From Natrialbaceae archaeon Tc-Br11_E2g1 (GTDB lineage: Archaea; Halobacteriota; Halobacteria; Halobacteriales; Natrialbaceae): DNA of 6,201 nucleotides. The position numbers were made by a program, and so were the translations under genes. The stretch is from NCBI GenBank assembly GCA_001564255.1, contig LKNC01000173.1, positions 1 through 6,201 of the forward strand, read 5' to 3'. Positions 1-5,334 of the stretch are shown here, in pieces. Every line of letters starts with the position of its first letter. The first letter of the stretch is position 1. Below the pieces are notes generated by a model, which saw nothing but the letters and a program-made list of their open reading frames with translations, was not told the origin of the DNA and ran no database searches.

Positions 1-2
1 AT

Positions 3-1958
3 GTGGACAGTGGCGCCCCATCGGTAGGTGACGTGCCCGCGTCGGTGCTCCTCGTCGCCGGCGATGGGGCCAGTGAGTGTGAGGACGTGCTCGCGGACGA
101 CGATCGGTTCGTGATCGACCGCGTCGTCGACGTTGTCTCCGGCCCGGATACTCCCGGGAATCCCGACTGTGTCGTCCTCGAGGCCGACTGCCCCGCAAAC
201 GTACGTGAGGTCCTCGAGTGCATCGACGAAGACGGGCCACCGATCGTCGTCACACCACCGAAAGGAAGCGAGCGAACCGCGACGGCCGCGCTTCGTGGCG
301 GTGCAGACGAGTACGTCCCTCAGGAAAGCGAAGACCTCACAGAGCGGATCGCAGCGACACTCTCCGACACGGGCGCTACGTCGAACGTCGACGCCCGGTT
401 TCAGGAACTGCTCGTCGGAACGCTTCCCGACGAGGCGTTTCTCATCGACGAGGACGGCTACTACCTCGAGGCGAGGATCCGGTCGGAGGCGACCGATCTC
501 TACACGCTAACGGCCGAGGATCTGATCGGTGAACACCTCTCGTCGGTGTTTTCCGGGGAAACGACCGACGAGTTACTCGCGTGTATCGACGCGGCCCTCG
601 AAACCGGTTCGGTCCGAACGATCGAGTACCGGTACAGCGGGGAAGACGGGGTCCGCCAGTACGAGACACGGGTGACACCGATCGACGAACGGATCGACGG
701 CCGACGCGCAGTCGTCTTACTCGCCAGGGACATCACCGAGCGGGCCCGGCGTGAGCGAGAGCTCCGGGAGCGCCGTGATCAACTCGAGACCGTCGATGGG
801 ATAAACCGGGTCGTCCACGGCGTGATCCGGACGCTCGTGGAAGCGCCGACCAGAGGGGAGATCGAACGGGAGGTCTGTGAGCAACTCGTCGAGTCGGAGC
901 TGTACTGTGGTGCCTGGATCGGCGAACCCGACGGACGTGACGACGTCGTCTACCGGACGGGTGCCGGCGACGCGACGACGTTTCTCGAGGCGGTTCGGGA
1001 TCCCGACGTCGAGCCCGAACGGCCGGTCATCGAGACCCTCGAGACGGGCGAGCCGAGAACGAGCAACCGGCTGCCGGAGGACCCACGGATCGCAAGCCGA
1101 CACCGTAACGCCGCGGACGAGGACGGGATCGAGTCCGCGATCGCCGTCCCGATCGAACACGGCGGGACCGTCTACGGCGTCCTCGTCGTCTACTCCGGAC
1201 GGGATGACGCGTTCACCGCCCGCGAGGAGGAGGCGTTCGAACTGCTCGGCGAGACGGTCGGCTTCGCGATCAACGCCGTGATGAACCGCCGACTCCTCTT
1301 TGCCGACTCCGTCATCGAACTCGAGATCCACGTCGAGAAAGGGGAGACGTTCACGTTCGCCCTCACGGTGCGTCACGACTGTACCTGTCACCTCGAGTGG
1401 GCTGGCGATACGGCAGCCGGACGGTCCTATCAGTACGTAACCGTCGACGGACTCGCCGGCGAGACGGTCCTCGAGGAGGGGAACACCCACGACTCGGTCG
1501 AGGAGTGTCGGCTGATCCACGACGGCGGCGACCGGTGTACCGTCGAGTTGCGCCTCGCCGATTCCGGGGTCCGGGAGCTGAAAAAACGCGGGGCGACCGT
1601 CCGCGAGATCACGGTCGACGACGGGACCGCGACGATCCTGGTCGAGGTTCCCCGTGACGCTGACGTTCGCGGGGTCGTCGACGCCTTGGGGACGGTTTAC
1701 GACGACGTGTCGCTGGTCGCCCACCGGGAGGTCGATCGGCCGGTCCAGACCGCCGAGGAACGCCGCGATCGGATCGTAGACCGACTCACAGATCGACAGC
1801 TCACGGCGCTTCGACTCGCCTACTACGGGGGCTACTTCGACTGGCCACGGGGGAGTACCGGCGAGGAGATCGCCGAGGCGATGGACGTCTCGCCGCCGAC
1901 GATGCACCAGCATCTCCGAAAGGCTCAGGCGGAACTGCTGGCGGAGTTTTTCGACTAA
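3..1958 (+). CDS. Bat-like regulator: receiver-like, PAS, GAF, bacterio-opsin activator and HTH_10 domains
   Basis: Probable cytoplasmic sensor and DNA-binding transcription regulator of the haloarchaeal bacterio-opsin-activator (Bat) type. Visible domains in 651 residues: receiver-like fold at about 13-120 (ends in GGADEYV), PAS at about 131-245 (ends in the typical ARDITERARRERELRER linker), GAF at about 265-428, Bat-type domain at about 432-580, and HTH_10 at about 592-650 (starts LTDRQLTALR, with the YFDWPR and SPPTMHQHLRKA motifs). The receiver-like domain has Glu60 where the phosphorylated Asp normally sits and lacks the acidic pair after the first beta strand, so it is probably not phosphorylated in the usual way. 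A His/Cys cluster (H458, C460, C462, H463) lies in the Bat domain. The first in-frame start is a GTG at the very edge; the true start could lie upstream, outside the window. The stop is TAA. Ligand, signal and target genes cannot be read from the sequence. The family call is firm; specific function is unknown. Confidence 0.93.
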   Translation: MDSGAPSVGDVPASVLLVAGDGASECEDVLADDDRFVIDRVVDVVSGPDTPGNPDCVVLEADCPANVREVLECIDEDGPPIVVTPPKGSERTATAALRGGADEYVPQESEDLTERIAATLSDTGATSNVDARFQELLVGTLPDEAFLIDEDGYYLEARIRSEATDLYTLTAEDLIGEHLSSVFSGETTDELLACIDAALETGSVRTIEYRYSGEDGVRQYETRVTPIDERIDGRRAVVLLARDITERARRERELRERRDQLETVDGINRVVHGVIRTLVEAPTRGEIEREVCEQLVESELYCGAWIGEPDGRDDVVYRTGAGDATTFLEAVRDPDVEPERPVIETLETGEPRTSNRLPEDPRIASRHRNAADEDGIESAIAVPIEHGGTVYGVLVVYSGRDDAFTAREEEAFELLGETVGFAINAVMNRRLLFADSVIELEIHVEKGETFTFALTVRHDCTCHLEWAGDTAAGRSYQYVTVDGLAGETVLEEGNTHDSVEECRLIHDGGDRCTVELRLADSGVRELKKRGATVREITVDDGTATILVEVPRDADVRGVVDALGTVYDDVSLVAHREVDRPVQTAEERRDRIVDRLTDRQLTALRLAYYGGYFDWPRGSTGEEIAEAMDVSPPTMHQHLRKAQAELLAEFFD

Positions 1959-1968
1959 ATCGAAAAAC
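1946..1968. terminator. Candidate bidirectional terminator: 9-bp inverted repeat with T-tracts on both strands
   Basis: A perfect inverted repeat GTTTTTCGA (1946-1954) and TCGAAAAAC (1960-1968) surrounds a 5-base loop that contains the TAA stop of the Bat-like gene. It gives a T5 run on either strand. Archaeal termination depends mainly on T-tracts, and two convergent genes meet here with only 68 bases between their stops. It could serve the minus-strand amidotransferase transcript best, because its T5 (1967-1963) falls about 60 bases past that stop. For the plus transcript a second TTTT lies at 2002-2005, within an imperfect hairpin at 1987-2007. Function is inferred from position and base composition. 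Confidence 0.45.
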
Positions 1969-2026
1969 CGGGAGCCACTGGTGGAGCGAAACCCGCCGGG
2001 GTTTTCGACGGACAGTACGGGGACGC

Positions 2027-2731
2027 TCAATCCGCGCCGACCCGCTCTACCCGAACGTCCCGTACGTACGCCAGGAAGTTATCGAACAGCTGTTTGGCCT
2101 CACAGGCCGCCTCGTAGTTTTGGGCGTGGATCCCCTCGAGGACCGCGTCGATCCGCCCTGGCGGGAGCTCCCCGTCTTTGCCCTTCGTGACCGTTTCGGC
2201 GGTCCCCATGTCGTACTCCGGGTGAAACTGCACGGCGAACACGTGCCCGCTCCGGAACCCGTGGATCCCGTAATCGTTTCTCGCGAACACCGTCGCACCG
2301 GGTGGCGCCTCGAGGACGTGATCCGAGTGGGTGGTGAAGACGGTCATCCGCTCGTCGATTCCCTCGAGGAGGCGATTTTCCCCGTCCTGTTCGACGGTTC
2401 GGTAGCCGATCTCGTACTCACCCATCCCCTCGACGCGACCGCCCATCACGTCCGCGAGGAGCTGATGGCCGAAACAGACGCCCAGCCCGGGCAGGCCGGC
2501 CTCGACCGCGTCACCGACCCAGGCCTTCAACCGGCCGATCCACTCGCGGTCCCAGTAGACCGACGCCCGCGAGCCGGTCACGACGAAGCCATCGTAGCGA
2601 AACCCCTCGGGGAACTCCCCGGAGGGGCAGTGAAACGCCTCGAGGTCGGCGTCGAGTTCCCGACGGAAGTTCCGCCGGGTGTCCCTGGCCTCGTGGGCCG
2701 CGTTCAACAACGCGAGAGTCGGCTGCTGCAT
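2027..2731 (-). CDS. Class I glutamine amidotransferase-like protein (GMP-synthase-type GATase domain, stand-alone)
   Basis: A 234-residue stand-alone class I GATase-like domain, a usual length for the family. The nucleophile elbow is GVCFGHQLLAD with Cys86, and the rest of the triad is His170 and Glu172 in VQFHPEYD, so the hydrolase is intact. An oxyanion-type segment, GFVVTGSRASVY, lies at 48-59. No synthetase domain is attached. This family includes proteins annotated as GMP synthase-like, but also gamma-glutamyl hydrolases such as plant GGP-type peptidases, which cleave gamma-glutamyl bonds of thiol peptides. The substrate cannot be decided from sequence. The gene lies 65 bases downstream of the GCS2-family ligase gene on the same strand, suggesting co-transcription, though a weak TATA-like box at 2758-2764 could give a separate leaderless transcript. 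The ATG at 2731 gives the natural family N-terminus. It is convergent with the Bat-like gene. Confidence 0.92.
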   Translation of the reverse strand: MQQPTLALLNAAHEARDTRRNFRRELDADLEAFHCPSGEFPEGFRYDGFVVTGSRASVYWDREWIGRLKAWVGDAVEAGLPGLGVCFGHQLLADVMGGRVEGMGEYEIGYRTVEQDGENRLLEGIDERMTVFTTHSDHVLEAPPGATVFARNDYGIHGFRSGHVFAVQFHPEYDMGTAETVTKGKDGELPPGRIDAVLEGIHAQNYEAACEAKQLFDNFLAYVRDVRVERVGAD

Positions 2732-2745
2732 CGACTACCAACACC

Positions 2746-2764
2746 CACCGAACGGTGAAATACA
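2746..2764 (-). promoter_or_regulatory. Candidate promoter and operator of the amidotransferase gene
   Basis: On the minus strand TGTATTT (2764-2758) lies about 30 bases before the ATG at 2731, roughly where the TATA box of a leaderless haloarchaeal transcript sits. Just downstream is a perfect palindrome, CACCG-TT-CGGTG (2757-2746), between box and start, where a bound repressor would block transcription. The box is a poor match, so the gene may simply be read through from the upstream ligase gene. Confidence 0.25.
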
Positions 2765-2796
2765 GTGACCTATCGTCATTATTTTCTCGTTGTCGA

Positions 2797-3960
2797 TCAG
2801 TCGGCGGTCATCGAACGCGCCCTGGAGAGGTCCGTCTCGAGACGCTCGGCGTACTCGAGGCGCAGTTGTCGCGTTTCGGCGGCCGTGAGCTCTTCGCCGG
2901 CTTCGAACTCGTGGGAGAGTGGCTCGTACGCCGAGACGTCAAAGCCCATCCGCTCGAGGTACGATCGGACCGCAGCCGAAGACAGCCCATCCCGGATCGC
3001 GTCTTCGACGTACGCTTCGACGGCGTCGAACTCCGGGAGGACGATCTCGCCGTCACCCACCCGGCCGGTTTCGCCCTCGATACGCATCTCGGCGTCGCGG
3101 AGGTGGTCGACGAGCCCGACGAGGTCCTCGGCCAGTCGGAGGACCTGGCTCGGGAGGGCGGTATCGGGCGAGCGCCACTCGACGGTCGAAAACTCCTCGC
3201 GCAGTTGGACGGGCGTCCAGACCGCGCTTTCGGGCTCGAAACACGCCTCGGTCGCCTCCCGATCGACTTCGGCGATCTCCCCTTCGGTCACGAACTCGCC
3301 GTACCGACGCTCGAGGCGGCTCTCCCACTCCTCTACGTCCTCGAGGTACGGCCACAGCCGACCCTGGTTCGGCAGGGAGTCGTAGGCCATCCAGCGGTAG
3401 AGCTGTGATCGTGCGCCGGTCGTCAGATACGACCCCTCGAAGTACGGCGAGGAGTTGACCAGCGCCAGCGCGGGATCGATCGCGATCAGGGCGTTCAACT
3501 GGTCGATCTCGCGGCCGGGCTGTTGTTCGACGTGAATGTGGGTGCCGGCACAGTGACGGACGTACTCGAAGTCCGCACCGAGGATCCGGTCTTGAATGCG
3601 CGTTCGTTCGCTCGGCAGATCTTCGATGAGCCCCTGGTACACCGGTGTGCCAAGCGGGACGAGACCCTTGCCCTCTTGCTCGGCCCGTCGTCGAACCCGT
3701 TCGAGACGCGTGAGCAGTTCCTCCCGGAGCGCCGCCGACGTCTCACACGGCGTCGTCTTGACCTCGAGCAGGGGGGCGACGAACTCCCGTTCGACTCCCG
3801 GGGACGCATCGACGAGGTCGCCCGGTTCTGTTAGCCGCCCGTTCTCGTCGATGACCCAGTACTCCACTTCGACGCTGCGACGTATCGGCTCTCTCCCGCT
3901 GTGTGAGGCGGTAGTTTTCGCGCGGTTCTGTGATCGATGGGTAGCTGGTTGTTCGGACAT
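2797..3960 (-). CDS. Glutamate-cysteine ligase-like protein (GCS2 / carboxylate-amine ligase family)
   Basis: Member of the GCS2 ATP-dependent carboxylate-amine ligase family, whose best-known reaction joins the Glu gamma-carboxyl to Cys. The 387-residue protein shows the core elements: RRSVEVEYWVID at 27-38 (the counterpart of GVEEEF, with Val32 in place of the middle Glu), the basic/acidic strand EFVAPLLEVKTTPCET at 59-74, CAGTHIHVEQ at 137-146 (counterpart of CGTHVHVG), NSSPYFEG at 169-176, and TVEWRSPDT at 259-267 (counterpart of the ELRxxDT motif). The ATG at 3960 was chosen. The frame stays open to a TTG at 4083, but those 41 extra residues are Arg/Pro/Gly-rich and look non-coding. Even from 3960, about 25 polar residues precede the conserved core. 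The gene is followed 65 bases later by a glutamine amidotransferase-like gene. TATA-like boxes at 4148-4173 probably drive the pair. It may be a second GCS2 paralogue rather than the main gamma-glutamylcysteine-making enzyme, so I give no symbol. Confidence 0.9.
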   Translation of the reverse strand: MSEQPATHRSQNRAKTTASHSGREPIRRSVEVEYWVIDENGRLTEPGDLVDASPGVEREFVAPLLEVKTTPCETSAALREELLTRLERVRRRAEQEGKGLVPLGTPVYQGLIEDLPSERTRIQDRILGADFEYVRHCAGTHIHVEQQPGREIDQLNALIAIDPALALVNSSPYFEGSYLTTGARSQLYRWMAYDSLPNQGRLWPYLEDVEEWESRLERRYGEFVTEGEIAEVDREATEACFEPESAVWTPVQLREEFSTVEWRSPDTALPSQVLRLAEDLVGLVDHLRDAEMRIEGETGRVGDGEIVLPEFDAVEAYVEDAIRDGLSSAAVRSYLERMGFDVSAYEPLSHEFEAGEELTAAETRQLRLEYAERLETDLSRARSMTAD

Positions 3961-3974
3961 ACCTGATCCAGTAC

Positions 3975-4127
3975 TCACGTCGACTGCCGGGGTGTGTCTC
4001 CTCGCGTCACCTCGAGTACGCTCGCCGGCGGAGTTACGCCACCGGCGTTCGATGCGTGATGGCCCTGCCGTTCCGGGATCCAACCCGGTTCGGACACGCG
4101 TTCTCCACGTGTGAGATCGAGTACCAT
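3975..4127 (-). CDS. Possible small upstream ORF, 50 residues
   Basis: A 50-codon ORF starting MVLDLTRGERVSEPGW and ending TPRQST lies directly before the ligase-like gene; its TGA stop (3977-3975) ends 14 bases before that gene's ATG, in a different frame. It has no Cys, no membrane segment and no family I recognise. In its favour, the TATA-like GATATTG at 4154-4148 is centred about 25 bases before its ATG, the expected spacing for a leaderless haloarchaeal transcript, and another box lies at 4166-4173. Against it, the composition (Arg, Pro, Gly) is what random GC-rich sequence yields. It could be a leader peptide, a small protein or chance. Confidence 0.28.
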   Translation of the reverse strand: MVLDLTRGERVSEPGWIPERQGHHASNAGGVTPPASVLEVTRGDTPRQST

Positions 4128-4147
4128 TGTGTAAAAAAGCGTTGTGT

Positions 4148-4173
4148 CAATATCCCCCGTGTCACCTTATATC
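4148..4173 (-). promoter_or_regulatory. Promoter region of the ligase/amidotransferase unit, two TATA-like boxes
   Basis: On the minus strand GATATAAG (4173-4166) is the best TATA box in the window and predicts initiation near 4143. A second box, GATATTG (4154-4148), predicts initiation near 4125, almost exactly at the ATG of the possible small ORF (4127). Direct copies of TGACAC (4164-4159 and 4149-4144) lie between and beside the boxes with a 15-base period, and could be regulator half-sites. The first box implies a leader of about 180 bases before the ligase-like start. Confidence 0.5.
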
Positions 4174-4203
4174 TCTGAATACACCCAGTCCGGAGTGACG
4201 GTG

Positions 4204-4228
4204 TGCCGGCCGGGGATCGAACCACCCG
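4204..4228 (-). other. tRNA 3'-end-like fragment, not a functional tRNA
   Basis: On the minus strand GGTTCGATCCCCGG (4223-4210), followed by CCGGCACA, resembles a tRNA T-loop (TTCGATC) with the 3' stem strand CCCGG and an acceptor-like tail. The 5' T-stem strand, GGTGG, pairs poorly, and no matching acceptor 5' strand, D-arm or anticodon arm lies upstream. It may be a relic such as an old integration-site fragment, or coincidence. Confidence 0.2.
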
Positions 4229-4382
4229 AACGCGGTCTCACTCGCTTTGCTCGTGTGCTGTGTTTTCGTTGACCTCGTGTCACGACCGGGGAACGCCGTC
4301 ACAGCTCAGTATGTGAGAGCCGGAGTTACCGATCCGGGACAGAACTCCCGTCCAGTAGACGTTTTCGTGAGCTCGGGGGGTA

Positions 4383-4709
4383 TCACCCGGTGCTGTGGAT
4401 CTGCTTGACCTCGGCCTCGATGTGGACCGAATCGGGGAAGTTCTGGGAGGCAATGTTCCGTGCGAGGTTGTCGTGGCCGTGGATCTCGAGTTCGCGTGTA
4501 AAGACCGTATATTCCCACGAGGTGTAGGCCCGTTCGTCGTCGGCGTGGAGCCGTTTGGGCTGGGGGGCCGAAAGGTTCTCCGGTGGGCGCGAGTGTGGGC
4601 CCTTGAGCGGCGCGCCCTTTTTTTCCGCGGTGGATCTGATGTCCTCGACGATCCCCTCGAGTGCGGCCCTGTCGCCGCTCTGGAGGGTAAGGCGGGTGAC
4701 GAAGGTCAT
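4383..4709 (-). CDS. uS10 family ribosomal-protein-like small protein
   Basis: A 108-residue protein with the S10 (uS10/mL48) fold signature: an opening beta strand and helix (VTRLTLQSGDRAALEGIVEDI), then AEKKGAPLKGPHSRPPENL in the place of the S10 KGAKVxGPxPLPTK segment, a central WEYTVFTRELEIHGHDN resembling the S10 MRIHKRxIDI strand, and a final VHIEAEVKQI strand. The canonical haloarchaeal ribosomal S10 gene normally sits beside the elongation factor EF-1alpha gene. This copy stands alone and its loop sequence has diverged, so it is more likely a paralogue than the main ribosomal protein. Whether it enters ribosomes is unknown. The ATG at 4709 is preferred over an in-frame GTG at 4730, because the S10 strand begins right after it and a TTTTA box lies about 34 bases upstream. 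It is divergent from the Nudix gene. Confidence 0.85.
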   Translation of the reverse strand: MTFVTRLTLQSGDRAALEGIVEDIRSTAEKKGAPLKGPHSRPPENLSAPQPKRLHADDERAYTSWEYTVFTRELEIHGHDNLARNIASQNFPDSVHIEAEVKQIHSTG

Positions 4710-4740
4710 GGTTGCTGTACGCCCGTCCACGCCCCGGGCG

Positions 4741-4747
4741 TAAAAGC
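4741..4747 (-). promoter_or_regulatory. TATA-like box of the S10-like gene
   Basis: The minus strand reads CTTTTAC-like sequence (CTTTTA at 4746-4741), centred about 34 bases before the ATG at 4709. This would predict a start about 8 bases upstream of the gene. It is a moderate match only. Confidence 0.35.
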
Positions 4748-4757
4748 CTACTGTGAT

Positions 4758-4771
4758 CCGCCGAACGGCGG
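4758..4771. promoter_or_regulatory. Perfect 6-bp palindrome between divergent genes, candidate operator
   Basis: CCGCCG (4758-4763), AA, CGGCGG (4766-4771) form a perfect inverted repeat in the 105-base region between the S10-like gene and the Nudix gene. It lies just upstream of both candidate TATA boxes, where one protein could control both directions. It shares the core CCGAACGG with palindromes at 2746-2757 and 5256-5265. No binding protein can be assigned. Confidence 0.3.
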
Positions 4772-4778
4772 GGACTCC

Positions 4779-4792
4779 GATATTCTCTTAAC
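4779..4792 (+). promoter_or_regulatory. Candidate promoter of the Nudix gene
   Basis: An AT-rich segment (GATATTCTCTTAAC) in GC-rich surroundings is centred about 29 bases before the ATG at 4815, which fits a short or absent leader. AAGGT just before the ATG is at best a weak ribosome-binding sequence. Confidence 0.4.
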
Positions 4793-4814
4793 GATTCATA
4801 CGCTACCTAAGGTA

Positions 4815-5252
4815 ATGGCAGTCGAAGCTACGAGCGCAGGCGCGATCCTCTTTCGCGATACGCGGGGCCGGCGCGAGTATCTTCTACTCAAGAGCCGCCC
4901 GGGCGACTGGGAGTTTCCGAAGGGCGGTGTCGAGGGTGAGGAAGAACTACAGCAGACGGCTATCCGCGAAGTGAAAGAAGAGGCAGGTATCGACGACTTC
5001 CGGCTCCTCGACGGGTTCCGGAAGGATTACAGCTACGTCTTCGAGGCGAACGGGACGACGATCCACAAGACCGTCCACCTCTTTATCGCCAAGTCCTACG
5101 AGGCGAGCGCGGAGCTGTCGAAAGAACACAGGGATCTCCAGTGGCGCGATTACGAACAGGCGGTAAACACCGTCACCCAGGACGGGCCACGCGAGATCCT
5201 GGAGGAGGCCCACGAGTACATAGACGACCTCGAGGACGACGGCGAGATCTAG
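4815..5252 (+). CDS. Nudix hydrolase, diadenosine tetraphosphatase-like
   Basis: A 145-residue Nudix hydrolase. The Nudix box (GX5EX7REUXEEXGU) is complete at residues 37-59: Gly37, Glu43, Arg51, Glu52, Glu55, Glu56 and Gly58, within the PKGGVEGEEELQQTAIREV and KEEAGI segments. The preceding RPGDWEFPKG motif and the overall length resemble archaeal bis(5'-nucleosyl)-tetraphosphatases, which split Ap4A into ATP and ADP-type products using divalent metal. Related mRNA-decapping or NTP-diphosphatase roles cannot be excluded from sequence. The tail (EYIDDLEDDGEI) is very acidic, as expected for a halophile cytoplasmic enzyme. The ATG at 4815 was chosen: the frame is open further upstream to 4395, but that part is antisense to the S10-like gene and lacks Nudix homology. 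The gene is divergent from the S10-like gene and ends in a possible terminator. Confidence 0.92.
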   Translation: MAVEATSAGAILFRDTRGRREYLLLKSRPGDWEFPKGGVEGEEELQQTAIREVKEEAGIDDFRLLDGFRKDYSYVFEANGTTIHKTVHLFIAKSYEASAELSKEHRDLQWRDYEQAVNTVTQDGPREILEEAHEYIDDLEDDGEI

Positions 5253-5255
5253 CCC

Positions 5256-5273
5256 GCCGAACGGCCCGGTTTT
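5256..5273 (+). terminator. Candidate terminator of the Nudix gene
   Basis: GCCG-AA-CGGC (5256-5265) can form a short hairpin and is followed by CCGG and TTTT (5270-5273), starting 3 bases after the TAG stop. The stem is short and the T-run minimal, so confidence is limited. A second small hairpin, CCGGG-TGCGTT-CCCGG (5295-5310), lies before the convergent Lrp-like gene. Confidence 0.35.
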
Positions 5274-5334
5274 GCGGTCCCGAGTCACGACCGTCCGGGT
5301 GCGTTCCCGGGGTGGGGACTCAGGACCGTCGGTG

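Larger units (their letters stand above)
3961..4382. other. Gene-poor intergenic stretch upstream of the ligase-like gene
   Basis: These 422 bases separate the S10-like gene (stop at 4383) from the ligase-like gene (start at 3960), both on the minus strand. No conserved protein is recognisable. Contents seen: a possible 50-codon ORF (3975-4127), a T6 run on the minus strand (4138-4133), two TATA-like boxes (4148-4173), three copies of GTGTCA (4144, 4159, 4277), a weak tRNA-3'-end-like fragment (4204-4228) and a 6-bp inverted repeat GGAGTT/AACTCC (4322-4327 and 4343-4348). The part from 4180 to 4382 is otherwise without signals I can name. No clear terminator is visible after the S10-like gene. 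Confidence 0.6.

Noticed and set aside
717..2030. Long open frame of 437 codons on the minus strand opposite the Bat-like gene
   Set aside because: Fully antisense to a gene with clear conserved domains; GC-rich haloarchaeal coding DNA routinely leaves antisense frames open. No family features.
2120..3408. Two long plus-strand open frames (212 and 217 codons) opposite the amidotransferase and ligase-like genes
   Set aside because: Antisense mirrors of strongly supported genes with intact active-site motifs; no recognisable domains.
3961..4083. N-terminal extension of the ligase-like protein to a TTG start at 4083
   Set aside because: The extra 41 residues are Arg/Gly/Pro-rich, precede an ATG with a plausible N-terminus, and show no family similarity.
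4201..4285. Complete tRNA gene on the minus strand
   Set aside because: Only a T-loop-like piece is present; no acceptor, D-arm or anticodon arm can be paired.
4306..4518. 70-codon minus-strand frame overlapping the end of the S10-like gene
   Set aside because: It overlaps the S10-like gene in another frame and its translation has no conserved features.
4395..4814. Upstream extension of the Nudix frame by 140 codons
   Set aside because: It lies antisense to the S10-like gene, and the Nudix domain begins right after the ATG at 4815, which has an AT-rich promoter segment before it.
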